Shown here: positions 32,827 through 40,453 of the stretch, piece by piece | Layout of the letters: the number at the start of each line of letters is the position of its first letter | How positions within the stretch are numbered: the stretch's first letter is position 1 | Notes under the pieces: generated by a model | The model's input: only the letters and a program-made list of their open reading frames with translations | Databases searched by the model: none | Told to the model about the DNA's origin: nothing | Translations under genes and position numbers: made by a program | Origin: a virus | IMG/VR virus record: IMGVR_UViG_3300042367_000228 | Coordinates: 308,017 to 372,016 of that record | Reading direction: 5' to 3' (one strand) | DNA: 64,000 nt

Positions 32827-32838
32827 GGCCCCGCTGTA
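32827..32838 (+). repeat. GGCCCCGCTGTA element, copy 10
   Basis: Directly abuts the TAA of copy 23; followed by TAGGAGG for copy 24. Confidence 0.85.
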
Positions 32839-32853
32839 CGCGTAGGAGGAATT

Positions 32854-33102
32854 ATGATCGAAGTTAATGCGCCATGTACTATTCAACTTGGTATTCCGAG
32901 TGAAAACCCAATGACATATGACGAAGCCGTTTTGTACTGTTTCTTTTATAATCAAGAGGGAAGTACAGGATGGCGAATGCCGACAGATATTGAGTGGCAA
33001 CGCTATGCTCCAGATATTAGTCCGTGGGCGTTAGGTGATAACGACGACTATTTACATATGATAGATACCTTTTATGTTGCACTTCCAGTACGTGATATAT
33101 AA
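32854..33102 (+). CDS. W-R-L-P-T mini-protein, copy 24
   Basis: 82 residues, RBS AGGAGG. YDEAVLYCFF, GWRMPT, LPVRDI. Confidence 0.73.
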   Translation: MIEVNAPCTIQLGIPSENPMTYDEAVLYCFFYNQEGSTGWRMPTDIEWQRYAPDISPWALGDNDDYLHMIDTFYVALPVRDI

Positions 33103-33107
33103 ACTTC

Positions 33108-33136
33108 TTTACACACCCCGCTGTAAATGCTATAAT
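33108..33136 (+). promoter_or_regulatory. Early promoter containing CCCCGCTGTA in its spacer
   Basis: TTTACA-17-TATAAT; the 17-base spacer carries CCCCGCTGTA at 33116-33125 and spacing is preserved. For 33169. Confidence 0.85.
33116..33125 (+). repeat. CCCCGCTGTA element, copy 11 (promoter spacer)
   Basis: Core of the repeat embedded between the -35 and -10 boxes. Confidence 0.75.
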
Positions 33137-33168
33137 ATGTTTTTACTTAATAAAGTTTGGAGCGCACA

Positions 33169-33393
33169 ATGTCTTTAACTTACAGTTTCAATAACCGTGG
33201 CGAAGTATTAGAACATTTCAGTGACGGTATAACACTAAATTTTAGCTACTGGGAATGTAGTTGCCCTGGCGAATTAACTAACTGGATACATCACGTTGCT
33301 ATACAAGAATGTCCAAGATGTAACGAGTTGAAAGAAGAGCGTCCAAATGCTTACGCAGAAGAAGTTGAGATGATGTTAGAGGAGATAGCATGA
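33169..33393 (+). CDS. Zinc-ribbon-like protein (paralog of 18314)
   Basis: 74 residues, RBS GGAGC. YWECSCPGEL and QECPRCNEL give four Cys for a zinc site. Confidence 0.62.
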   Translation: MSLTYSFNNRGEVLEHFSDGITLNFSYWECSCPGELTNWIHHVAIQECPRCNELKEERPNAYAEEVEMMLEEIA

Positions 33394-33593
33394 AAGTTTT
33401 TCCAGTTTACTACAATGATGGTTCCGGCGAAGGTGATCGTAGCTGTGGAATATTTGATTCATCTGAAGCTGCTAAGTTGTTTATCAAACAGCAACAATAC
33501 AGTTGGATGTATGATTGGTATTCAGAGGGTGTGCTAACATTAGCTGACTTACCTCCAGATGAAGATGAAGACGACAACGAAGAGGACGAATAG
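33390..33593 (+). CDS. Hypothetical acidic protein
   Basis: 67 residues, ATGA overlap; acidic tail DEDEDDNEEDE. Confidence 0.6.
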   Translation: MKVFPVYYNDGSGEGDRSCGIFDSSEAAKLFIKQQQYSWMYDWYSEGVLTLADLPPDEDEDDNEEDE

Positions 33594-33594
33594 T

Positions 33595-33828
33595 ATGCCG
33601 CTTAATATTCACAAAGAACACTTTCAAGGCTTGGTTAACAAGAATAAAGAACTTAGACAACTATTGCAAGCCGCAGCCAAAGCTAAGATAAATGGTGATT
33701 GGTGTATTATTGAAGCAGTACCACTTGATGAAGAAATGGTCTATTGCTTCAATGAAGAAACCTATGCTCAGTACACAATTCCATTTAGAGATATTGACTT
33801 TGATAATCTCAAAACAATTTTGAAATAA
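33595..33828 (+). CDS. Hypothetical protein
   Basis: 77 residues from ATG just after the previous stop. Ends with IPFRDIDFDNLKT; vague likeness to the PVRD ending but no W-R-L-P-T core. Confidence 0.55.
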   Translation: MPLNIHKEHFQGLVNKNKELRQLLQAAAKAKINGDWCIIEAVPLDEEMVYCFNEETYAQYTIPFRDIDFDNLKTILK

Positions 33829-33842
33829 GATTTAAAAATCAC

Positions 33843-33871
33843 TTGCAATCCAGCAAGCACTTTACTATAAT
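33843..33871 (+). promoter_or_regulatory. Early promoter
   Basis: TTGCAA-17-TATAAT; for 33904. Confidence 0.87.
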
Positions 33872-33903
33872 ATGTTTTTAGTTACTACAACGCGGAGCGC
33901 ACT

Positions 33904-34059
33904 ATGCCAAAACTATACAAAGTTTCATTCTTAATTCAAACTGATGAGGATCCTGTAAACTGGATTTGTGAAGCAATTGATGATCAACTTGAAGATGGTG
34001 AAAAACTATTAAAGTACATGAGTTTTGAAACTACACTTGACGAAGAAATTGAGCCATAG
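33904..34059 (+). CDS. Hypothetical acidic protein
   Basis: 51 residues, RBS GGAGC. No domain recognised. Confidence 0.58.
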   Translation: MPKLYKVSFLIQTDEDPVNWICEAIDDQLEDGEKLLKYMSFETTLDEEIEP

Positions 34060-34068
34060 GAGACTGCT

Positions 34069-34263
34069 ATGAACAGATTTAAAAGATACCATCGTTATTT
34101 TTGTAGAGCTATTGTGGCAGTGGTATTTTTGTTTCTTATGGCATTTGTTATATGGGGAATTTTTGAATATCAGGATGTGCGTTTAGCGTTTGGTCTGATA
34201 ACAGGTTTACTTGTGACTATAGTAATTGTTTGCCATATATGGATAACCGCTTTTATGGAATAG
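34069..34263 (+). CDS. Two-pass membrane protein
   Basis: 64 residues, RBS AGGAG. Hydrophobic segments about 13-31 and 38-58, basic N-terminus inside. Function unknown. Confidence 0.65.
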   Translation: MNRFKRYHRYFCRAIVAVVFLFLMAFVIWGIFEYQDVRLAFGLITGLLVTIVIVCHIWITAFME

Positions 34264-34271
34264 GAGATAAC

Positions 34272-34451
34272 ATGAAACTTCAAAATGTAATTGGTTTGTT
34301 AGATAACACAATCACCGGAAAGGAACACTTGCAGGAGATGTTAGAAAATTCCGATGACCCGGGGCATCAGTTTGCAAGAGAATTCCTTAAAATCAACCTT
34401 ACAGAGTTGAATAACATTAAGGACCACTTGCTACAGGTTACAGAGATTTAA
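34272..34451 (+). CDS. Hypothetical helical protein
   Basis: 59 residues, RBS AGGAG. No domain recognised. Confidence 0.6.
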   Translation: MKLQNVIGLLDNTITGKEHLQEMLENSDDPGHQFAREFLKINLTELNNIKDHLLQVTEI

Positions 34452-34458
34452 ATACCAC

Positions 34459-34487
34459 TTGCATACCAGCGCATAGTTTGTTATACT
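34459..34487 (+). promoter_or_regulatory. Early promoter with -10 palindrome
   Basis: TTGCAT-17-TATACT. Dyad AGCGCATAGT / ACTATGCGCT (34468-34494) centred on the -10. For 34521. Confidence 0.88.
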
Positions 34488-34520
34488 ATGCGCTTACTAA
34501 CAAGCAATGCGGAGCGCACT

Positions 34521-34862
34521 ATGCCATATAATACTGTTACTAATCATTTACTTCGTTTAGCTGACTACGTTGAAGCTAAGTTAGTTACTGAATATGAAAG
34601 ACCCAACGGCACAACTACTTACTTCCCAGCTACTGGTTTTGTAATGATAGTTAAAACAGGCAATTACTATGGAATGGATATAGGACGTGTACAAAGCGTT
34701 GACATAGACGTAGACGGTACTGCATCTTGTATCACTATTGATGGCTACTTTCGTAGCTTAGAGGACGATCCGGTTGATGAAGACACATGGGGACTTCATA
34801 TTAAAATGATCACAGCTTCTGAATGGCACAAGGAAGAACGTAGAGAGTTAGTACACGGTTAA
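34521..34862 (+). CDS. Hypothetical protein
   Basis: 113 residues, RBS GGAGC. Beta-rich; no domain recognised. Confidence 0.62.
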   Translation: MPYNTVTNHLLRLADYVEAKLVTEYERPNGTTTYFPATGFVMIVKTGNYYGMDIGRVQSVDIDVDGTASCITIDGYFRSLEDDPVDEDTWGLHIKMITASEWHKEERRELVHG

Positions 34863-34870
34863 CAAACCAT

Positions 34871-34899
34871 TTGCATACCAGCGCATAGTTTGTTATACT
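34871..34899 (+). promoter_or_regulatory. Early promoter with -10 palindrome
   Basis: TTGCAT-17-TATACT with dyad 34880-34906; near-identical copy of the one at 34459 through to the start codon. For 34933. Confidence 0.88.
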
Positions 34900-34932
34900 A
34901 TGCGCTTACTAACAAGCAATGCGGAGCGCACT

Positions 34933-35223
34933 ATGCCAAAGTCAAGAAAAACAGTAAACGTAGAGGAATTAAGACTCTATGCAAATGAAATGCTCAAAGC
35001 AGATCATGGCAACGCACCATGGCGCAATGGCATCATTTTAATGATTGAACGTGTATTACATGACTCAGGTAATTACAGAGGATTCAATTACTTGTTTAGT
35101 GTTGATTGCCCAGACGGTGTACGTCCAGGAATACGCAATATACCAGGCACAACGCATGGTGTTCCGGATGATTACGAAGAACGTTTTAAAGATACAGATT
35201 GCACGAGACGGTTCTATTACTAA
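34933..35223 (+). CDS. Hypothetical protein
   Basis: 96 residues, RBS GGAGC. Basic N-terminus (MPKSRKTVNVEEL). No domain recognised. Confidence 0.62.
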   Translation: MPKSRKTVNVEELRLYANEMLKADHGNAPWRNGIILMIERVLHDSGNYRGFNYLFSVDCPDGVRPGIRNIPGTTHGVPDDYEERFKDTDCTRRFYY

Positions 35224-35234
35224 TTAAAAACCAT

Positions 35235-35263
35235 TTGCAATTCCAAACTTAGTTTGCTATAAT
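35235..35263 (+). promoter_or_regulatory. Early promoter
   Basis: TTGCAA-17-TATAAT; for 35297. Confidence 0.87.
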
Positions 35264-35296
35264 ATGTTTTTACTTACACAACACGCGGAGCGCACA

Positions 35297-35650
35297 ATGT
35301 CTACTACTTATAACTTCCCTGAATTTGATCTTAGCGATGGCGATTACTTTGATCCAGAGGATCGTGCAGTCTGGGATGAAATCAACAAGTCAATTGTATA
35401 TGACTTTGAAACTGTTGAAGAAGACATGGCAGTTTACGGCTATGAAGACGTAACAGAAGAAGAGATAGACGCCTTTACAGCCGGTGCAGAGTATGCTTTT
35501 AGCAAGATGAATGAAGCATTAAAAATTGCAGGTATCAACGCTCAAGTATGTTATCTAGACTTAGTTGATGGTACTGGTTACATCTTAACCCGAGTAGACG
35601 AAAGTCCAGAAGACTTTGTGAACAGAGTACTTGGAAACGTTACGGTTTAA
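35297..35650 (+). CDS. Hypothetical acidic protein
   Basis: 117 residues, RBS GGAGC. Strongly acidic, DNA-mimic-like charge, but no evidence for such a role. Confidence 0.62.
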   Translation: MSTTYNFPEFDLSDGDYFDPEDRAVWDEINKSIVYDFETVEEDMAVYGYEDVTEEEIDAFTAGAEYAFSKMNEALKIAGINAQVCYLDLVDGTGYILTRVDESPEDFVNRVLGNVTV

Positions 35651-35657
35651 ATATCAT

Positions 35658-35686
35658 TTGCATACCAGCGCATAGTTTGTTATACT
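35658..35686 (+). promoter_or_regulatory. Early promoter with -10 palindrome
   Basis: TTGCAT-17-TATACT with AGCGCATAGT / ACTATGCGCT; for 35720. Confidence 0.88.
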
Positions 35687-35719
35687 ATGCGCTTACTAAC
35701 AAGCAATGCGGAGCACAAA

Positions 35720-36019
35720 ATGTCAAAAGTTATTATTAAACTTGCCCCAACTAAACTACTCGCAGAACTCTACTTTGCGGAAAATAAAGTTAAGTATGCC
35801 AAAGCCTGGTTGCCATTATACACTCAACACTACCCAATCACATTGACTGAAGCTGGCATTGAAGCAGCTGAAGAGGCGTTTGACTTAACTAACAATCCAA
35901 GTCGCGAAGAAGATCGTAATAGATTTTATGGAAGACATCGTTCAGTGTCAGTGGGCGATGTAGTAGAAGTTGATGGTACTGATTACTTATGTGACTCATT
36001 TGGTTGGGTTGCGATGTAA
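35720..36019 (+). CDS. Hypothetical protein
   Basis: 99 residues, RBS GGAGC. C-terminus SVSVGDVVEVDGTDYLCDSFGW resembles a small beta-barrel motif. Confidence 0.62.
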   Translation: MSKVIIKLAPTKLLAELYFAENKVKYAKAWLPLYTQHYPITLTEAGIEAAEEAFDLTNNPSREEDRNRFYGRHRSVSVGDVVEVDGTDYLCDSFGWVAM

Positions 36020-36026
36020 TTACTAC

Positions 36027-36055
36027 TTGCAACACCAAAATAAGTTTGCTATAAT
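36027..36055 (+). promoter_or_regulatory. Early promoter
   Basis: TTGCAA-17-TATAAT; for 36089. Confidence 0.87.
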
Positions 36056-36088
36056 ATGTTTTTACTTACACAAACTGCGGAGCACGTT

Positions 36089-36427
36089 ATGATAAATGAA
36101 CTTACAGCAAGAGTAGCAGTACAACTTGGACTCGAAGCTCAAGACAGACTTACAAAGACTCTTACAGAGTCTGTAATCAATCAAATCGACACTATAATTA
36201 GAGCCACAGCTGAAACGGGCGACACATATGGTCAGGTTGATGTTGTTCACAACATTGGCAAATGGAATCGCTCTAGAAGTAAGGATGCAGTTTATATAGA
36301 CGCACCAAGTATGTGTGTATTAGATAATGTTGTAGAAAATATCAATCGTCATTATGACGAACTTGAGTTTCAAACAGAATTTGAATTGGTTAACGACCAC
36401 CCAGTAACATCTATCTGTTGGGAATAG
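36089..36427 (+). CDS. Paralog pair B, first copy
   Basis: 112 residues, RBS GGAGC. Shares with the next gene NELTA, KLTESVI-like helix, VDVVHN-x-G-x-W and a C-terminal CWE/CWG. Function unknown. Confidence 0.65.
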   Translation: MINELTARVAVQLGLEAQDRLTKTLTESVINQIDTIIRATAETGDTYGQVDVVHNIGKWNRSRSKDAVYIDAPSMCVLDNVVENINRHYDELEFQTEFELVNDHPVTSICWE

Positions 36428-36448
36428 TTATGTTGGTTTAAACAGTTC

Positions 36449-36477
36449 TTTACAAGTCAGTTTTAATTTGCTATAAT
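36449..36477 (+). promoter_or_regulatory. Early promoter
   Basis: TTTACA-17-TATAAT; nearly identical to the one at 36866. For 36511. Confidence 0.87.
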
Positions 36478-36510
36478 ATGTTTTTACTTACACAAACTGT
36501 GGAGCGTAAT

Positions 36511-36849
36511 ATGTTAAATGAACTTACTGCAATACAAGCAATTGAACTCGGCCGCGAGGTTCAAGCTATTATGATAGAGAAACTAACAGAGTCTGTGATT
36601 GCTCGTATAAACGGAGTAATTAAACTAAAAGCTGAAAACGGTCACACATCCGGTGAAGTTGATGTTGTTCACCATGTTGGTGTATGGCGGCACACTAAAG
36701 GTAAAGACACAGTGTACTGCGAAGCACAGACACAAGAAATATTAGACTATGTTATAGAAAACATCGATCGTCATTATGAAGAACTTGGGTTTGACACAGA
36801 GTTTGAATTTGTTAGCGATGACCCTGTAACAACTATTTGTTGGGGGTAG
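36511..36849 (+). CDS. Paralog pair B, second copy
   Basis: 112 residues. Same length and plan as 36089-36427 and same promoter type: the whole promoter-gene unit was duplicated. Confidence 0.65.
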   Translation: MLNELTAIQAIELGREVQAIMIEKLTESVIARINGVIKLKAENGHTSGEVDVVHHVGVWRHTKGKDTVYCEAQTQEILDYVIENIDRHYEELGFDTEFEFVSDDPVTTICWG

Positions 36850-36865
36850 CTGATGTAAATAGTTC

Positions 36866-36894
36866 TTTACAAGTCAGTTTTAATTTGTTATAAT
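36866..36894 (+). promoter_or_regulatory. Early promoter
   Basis: TTTACA-17-TATAAT; for 36946. Confidence 0.87.
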
Positions 36895-36945
36895 ATGTTT
36901 TTTTAAATTGCTTTACTTTTTTAATTTTATTTAGGAGTGTACAAA

Positions 36946-37455
36946 ATGACTACAACTATTGAATCTACAGTTCCTGCTACTACAACTGCGGAAAAAACAT
37001 TTACTGTCGCAGGGGTATCTTGCTTAAAAGGTGAGTACAAAGTTAGACACGCTAACAATTTAGATCGTGTGAAAGTGCTACAAGCAAACGAACACACTGA
37101 CATACGTTTAATTGAGTTGCCTAACGCAATGACTAAAATGGAAGCAGTACAATACTTAATTAGCTTACCAACTAATGATGAAATTGAAGACGAATCATTA
37201 AAAACCTTCTTTGAGGACATTGATGCACAACGAGCGTTTGATGACTTCTTATCAGCTAAAGCTCCTAAGCCACCAAAACCAGCTAAAGCTCCTAAAGAGC
37301 CCAAAGTTAAAAAAGCAGTAGCTGAGGTAGTTGAGGATCTTGTAGAGACTCCAGTTGACTTAACTGACTTGTATGAGTCAGTAGGGCTTGTTCCTCCGAC
37401 TGTATATGAAGATGCAGTTGCTGAAGAATTTGATACAGAAGATCAACCTTTCTAA
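36946..37455 (+). CDS. Paralog pair C, long copy
   Basis: 169 residues, RBS AGGAG. N-terminal domain shares TAEKTFTVAGVS, KVLQAN-x-HTDIRLIELP and NAMTK-x-EA with 56352. A Pro/Lys-rich linker (APKPPKPAKAPKEPKVKK) leads to an acidic tail. Function unknown. Confidence 0.65.
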   Translation: MTTTIESTVPATTTAEKTFTVAGVSCLKGEYKVRHANNLDRVKVLQANEHTDIRLIELPNAMTKMEAVQYLISLPTNDEIEDESLKTFFEDIDAQRAFDDFLSAKAPKPPKPAKAPKEPKVKKAVAEVVEDLVETPVDLTDLYESVGLVPPTVYEDAVAEEFDTEDQPF

Positions 37456-37466
37456 AAAGTAGTACA

Positions 37467-37549
37467 AATGCCGTAAGGGTGCAGTGCAGGTGATACCTGA
37501 TTGAATTGAACTGCATCTTTTAAACTACTCTAATCAAGTAGGCGGCATT
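37467..37549 (+). ncRNA. Candidate structured RNA ahead of the tRNA cluster
   Basis: AATGCCG (37467) pairs with CGGCATT (37543), closing a fold with inner arms TGCAGT ... ACTGCA, CAGGT-GAT-ACCTG and CTACT-CTAATCA-AGTAG. tRNA-sized (83 bases) but no normal anticodon or T-loop. Directly upstream of three tRNA loci. Confidence 0.45.
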
Positions 37550-37595
37550 AGTTTTAAAACTAAATAGATTACAAGATTGTAACAGAATATTTAAT

Positions 37596-37667
37596 CCGTT
37601 CTTAGCATAAAGGTAATGCCAGGTCCTCATAAGACCCACTATCTCAGTTCGACCCTGAGGGAACGGA
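37596..37667 (+). tRNA. tRNA-Met (or Ile2), anticodon CAU
   Basis: 72 bases fold as a full cloverleaf: acceptor CCGTTCT/GGAACGG, D-arm GCAT/ATGC, anticodon loop CTCATAA, T-arm CTCAG-TTCGACC-CTGAG. CCA is not encoded. CAU could read AUG, or AUA if lysidinylated. Confidence 0.85.
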
Positions 37668-37707
37668 TTAAATGTTTTGTAATAATACAGTTAACAACCA
37701 TTTTTAT

Positions 37708-37857
37708 ACTTGAGTAACTCAGTTGGCCAGAGTTGGGGCTATTTGCATGCCCCCAGTAACAGTTGTGCCGTTAACACTATAATCGCGATATAGTTAGGAA
37801 CAATCAAACTGCCCTGCATGCCCGGGGAGACGCGCGGTTCGAATCCCGCCTCAAGTA
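37708..37857 (+). tRNA. tRNA-like gene interrupted by about 70 bases
   Basis: Acceptor ACTTGAG (37708) pairs with CTCAAGT (37850-37856); D-arm ACTC-AGTTGGCCA-GAGT is normal and a T-loop TTCGAAT is present. The span is 150 bases: TGCATGCCC occurs at 37744-37752 and again at 37815-37823, and removing one copy plus the insert leaves 79 bases. Anticodon region unclear (TTTGCAT would give UGC). Interrupted, intron-bearing or broken. Confidence 0.5.
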
Positions 37858-37867
37858 CCTTCTTTAT

Positions 37868-37942
37868 GGAACTATAGTATAACAGTAGTATGCAGGTCTG
37901 CAAAACCTTGCGGTGCCGATGCAAATTTGGCTAGTTCCTCCA
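37868..37942 (+). tRNA. tRNA-Cys (GCA)
   Basis: Acceptor GGAACTA/TAGTTCC, anticodon loop CTGCAAA (GCA), T-arm GCCGA-TGCAAAT-TTGGC, CCA encoded. Immediately followed by endonuclease cassette 2. Confidence 0.87.
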
Positions 37943-37955
37943 AAATTTAAGCATA

Positions 37956-38675
37956 TTAGGGTTTGCGTTTACAGTTATCAAAATGGTATCGTTTCATATT
38001 TCCACCTCTTCCTATTTTATTACAGTAAGGGCAGGTTAATTCAATTTTTTGTTTTCCCTTCATTGCGGCACTTATGTTAGCTTTATGATTAGCTGATTTA
38101 AGTATACCAGTTTTAGCAGAACTTATGTTAGATTTATGATTATCTGAAAGTTGTTTACCATTATGCGCAGACCGCATCTTAGATTTAGTTTCCTCTGAAT
38201 GTCTTTTTCCTGTATTAGTAACACTTAATTTAGCTCGTGTTTTGGATGAAACAACTCTTCCTGTATTTGTAGAACTTAGCTTAGTCCGCATACTATCTGG
38301 CATACTTTTACCTTTGTTAGGCGACGGCCTTCCTGTAAGAGATGCACTTATTTTAGCCTTATGTTCATCTGATATAGTTTTTCCTTTATTAGCAATACTG
38401 GCTGCTATAGAAAACTTTCGTCTAAGCCATCCATACAATTTATTTGTAATTCTACAATTACCCATCATATTAGCCGCATACACTAATTTATGATTATGTG
38501 GGTAGATTTTTACAAGTAGCTGATGTGCTACATAATGAGCCTCGGGAGTTAATAATACTAAGTTACTTGGATTGTTAGAACCGCCCATACAACGAGGAAT
38601 TATGTGATGCTTTTCTGTATAGTCTGCAATCATATCTTTTGCAGTTAATTGTTCATATATCTTTTGATAGTTCAT
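37956..38675 (-). CDS. HNH homing endonuclease with NUMOD3 repeats (2)
   Basis: 239 residues; N-terminal 50 residues almost identical to the protein at 25375-26160 (EKHHIIPRCMGGSN, TPEAHYVAHQLL). Then NUMOD3-type repeats (DEHKAKISASLTGR, KTRAKLSVTNTGK, DNHKSNISSAKTG) and C-terminal CPYCN zinc-finger-like end. Inserted next to tRNA-Cys, opposite to all neighbours. Confidence 0.92.
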   Translation of the reverse strand: MNYQKIYEQLTAKDMIADYTEKHHIIPRCMGGSNNPSNLVLLTPEAHYVAHQLLVKIYPHNHKLVYAANMMGNCRITNKLYGWLRRKFSIAASIANKGKTISDEHKAKISASLTGRPSPNKGKSMPDSMRTKLSSTNTGRVVSSKTRAKLSVTNTGKRHSEETKSKMRSAHNGKQLSDNHKSNISSAKTGILKSANHKANISAAMKGKQKIELTCPYCNKIGRGGNMKRYHFDNCKRKP

Positions 38676-38751
38676 TGTACTTCTCCATTTATAAAAGAAG
38701 AGGTGAAAGTGTTGAATAAATACATTGCTGGTACTCCTATATAGTATTAGA

Positions 38752-38790
38752 GCCGTTAGATATTCCAGTATCGTGAACGGCTTTTTTATT
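38752..38790 (+). terminator. Terminator flanking endonuclease cassette 2
   Basis: GCCGTT ... AACGGC then seven T; same flank as cassette 1. Confidence 0.75.
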
Positions 38791-38870
38791 TATCAAAAAT
38801 CAAATCAGGTTCCAACAACTGTTGCTAAATTACGCAACAAACAACAAAAAAACTCCAAAAAAAAGCATAG

Positions 38871-38899
38871 GATACCTGCGTTTTAACGCGGGTATTTTT
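38871..38899 (+). terminator. Hairpin terminator
   Basis: GATACCTGCGTT / AACGCGGGTAT followed by TTTTTG. Confidence 0.75.
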
Positions 38900-38902
38900 G
38901 TG

Positions 38903-38917
38903 TTTAATGCTACACTA
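38903..38917 (+). promoter_or_regulatory. Possible second promoter class TTTAATGCTACACTA
   Basis: Repeat of the 15-mer at 30751; no -35 box. Confidence 0.4.
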
Positions 38918-38967
38918 TACACAACACAACACGCGCTAAATACGCAACGAAAAGAGCGTATTAACTC

Positions 38968-38996
38968 TTTACAATCCAACACAACTTTGTTATAAT
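38968..38996 (+). promoter_or_regulatory. Early promoter
   Basis: TTTACA-17-TATAAT; for 39029. Confidence 0.87.
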
Positions 38997-39028
38997 ATAT
39001 TTTTACTTACAACACAGGAGCAAGTAGC

Positions 39029-39244
39029 ATGGCCTTAAAAGAAACTAACAAAAACAAAACAAAACCTGCAGAGCCGGTATGTTGCGGACAAGGGTGTAAC
39101 AATCATGAGAACATGAAGCCTGGCATTAAACCAGTGTCAGTAGATAAAACGTGTAAACTAGATAACCAAATTGTATTTGGATTTATCTTAATTGTAGGCG
39201 GTGTATTCTTACTGCTCAACGCGTTTATATTCCCATTACTATAA
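39029..39244 (+). CDS. Cys-rich tail-anchored membrane protein
   Basis: 71 residues, RBS AGGAGC. VCCGQGCNNHENM near residue 18, then one C-terminal membrane helix (FILIVGGVFLLLNAFIF). Confidence 0.65.
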   Translation: MALKETNKNKTKPAEPVCCGQGCNNHENMKPGIKPVSVDKTCKLDNQIVFGFILIVGGVFLLLNAFIFPLL

Positions 39245-39254
39245 CGGAGACACT

Positions 39255-39839
39255 ATGAAACAAACTACATTGGCATTAGCTATTATAACAGCGTTGGCAT
39301 TAACGGCTTGTGGCGAGAGTGCTGAAGAAAAGCAAGCCAGGCTGATGAAAGAGCAACAAGCACAGATCCAACAGCTCCAGGCCCAACAAGTACAACAGGC
39401 CCAGATCCAACAGCAACAACAATTCCAACAACCCCAACAGTATGCACCGCAGCCTCAAGTTATTCAACAGCCTGCAGCTCCTGTTGTAGTACAAGCCCCA
39501 CATCAAGATAACACCTTAACTAACTTGGCTACAGGTGCGTTGATTGGGCACGCATTGTCAGGTGGGTTTAATGGCGGCAGTAATAGCGCACCGGCTGAAC
39601 GTATTGTAGAGCATAAGACAGTTATTGTAAATAACCATCCAGCCCCTGCAGCACCTACTACATCGTTTGCCCCACCCCCTTCTCCAGTAGTACAAGCTCC
39701 GGCTCCTGCGGCGCCAAGAGCAAGTGGAATGGATATGAACAAGCTATCGCAGTCCTCTAGTTATGCACCACGTCCAAGTACCCCTGCTCCTAGAACATCT
39801 AGCAGTATGAATATGAGTCGTTTATCAAGTAAACGATAA
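39255..39839 (+). CDS. Gln/Pro-rich lipoprotein
   Basis: 194 residues, RBS CGGAG. Signal peptide with lipobox LTAC (ALALTACGES), so lipid-anchored. Mature part: long Gln-rich coiled coil, Pro-rich linker, a Gly-rich ATGALIGHALSGG stretch that may insert in membrane, Ser/Arg tail. Possibly superinfection or outer-membrane modification (inference). Confidence 0.8.
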   Translation: MKQTTLALAIITALALTACGESAEEKQARLMKEQQAQIQQLQAQQVQQAQIQQQQQFQQPQQYAPQPQVIQQPAAPVVVQAPHQDNTLTNLATGALIGHALSGGFNGGSNSAPAERIVEHKTVIVNNHPAPAAPTTSFAPPPSPVVQAPAPAAPRASGMDMNKLSQSSSYAPRPSTPAPRTSSSMNMSRLSSKR

Positions 39840-39916
39840 CTGCCTATAGCTCAAATGGACAGAGCGTTCCCCTCCTAAGGGAAAGGCTATGGGTTCAAGT
39901 CCCGTTAGGCAGGCCA
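39840..39916 (+). tRNA. tRNA-Arg (CCU)
   Basis: 77 bases with CCA. Acceptor CTGCCTA/TAGGCAG, D-arm GCTC/GAGC, anticodon loop CTCCTAA (CCU), T-arm ATGGG-TTCAAGT-CCCGT. Begins on the base after the lipoprotein stop codon. Confidence 0.93.
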
Positions 39917-39935
39917 ACTTTGATATAAAAACTAC

Positions 39936-39964
39936 TTGTATACCAGTGCATAGTTTGTTATACT
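39936..39964 (+). promoter_or_regulatory. Early promoter with variant -10 palindrome
   Basis: TTGTAT-17-TATACT with AGTGCATAGT / ACTATGCACT (39945-39971): both arms changed together. For 39998. Confidence 0.88.
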
Positions 39965-39997
39965 ATGCACTTACTAACACACAACTAGGAGTACACA

Positions 39998-40441
39998 ATG
40001 GGATATCGTTCAGACGTTGCAATTAAGATCTATGGTAACAAAGAAAAAGTACAAAAGGTAAAAGACTTTGCTGATGCTGAGTTGATTAAGTTAGACGATG
40101 AGCAACAAGGCTTCATTAAAGATTTAATAAACCAGTCCGAAGAGTATTTAGATCGTAGCCTTTGGGAAGATGACGAAGATGAAGATGAAGCATCGTTTTT
40201 CTTCTTTGCACAATGGGTTAAATGGTACGAAGGGTATCCGGATGTAGACTACTTTGACGCTATCTTTAAGAAAGCTAAAGAGATTGGTAAAAAAGAGGAT
40301 ACTGAAACTACAGACGATGACGATTCTATACTGTATGGCGAGTATGTTAGAATAGGTGAAGACATGGATGACAACGAAGAAGACCGCTTCAATACTGGCA
40401 TGGACGATCAAGTAACCATTAGACGTTCAATTGAGTATTGA
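39998..40441 (+). CDS. Conserved 'MGYRSDVAI' phage protein
   Basis: 147 residues, RBS AGGAG. MGYRSDVAIKIYG opens a family common in phages; contains FFFFAQWVKWYEGYPDVDYF; strongly acidic. Function unknown. Confidence 0.7.
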   Translation: MGYRSDVAIKIYGNKEKVQKVKDFADAELIKLDDEQQGFIKDLINQSEEYLDRSLWEDDEDEDEASFFFFAQWVKWYEGYPDVDYFDAIFKKAKEIGKKEDTETTDDDDSILYGEYVRIGEDMDDNEEDRFNTGMDDQVTIRRSIEY

Positions 40442-40453
40442 TTTAAATACCAT

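Noticed and set aside
33595-33828. Fiftieth member of the W-R-L-P-T family
   Set aside because: Only IPFRDID at the end is similar; the core is missing.
35264-35296. Upstream in-frame starts reading M-F-L-L-T-Q before many early genes
   Set aside because: They lie in the transcript-start part of the promoter cassette (ATGTTTTTACTTAC) and recur in all cassettes; the ATG after GGAGC is used instead.
37739-37924. Minus-strand frame across the tRNA cluster
   Set aside because: Overlaps structured tRNA sequence and has no ribosome site.
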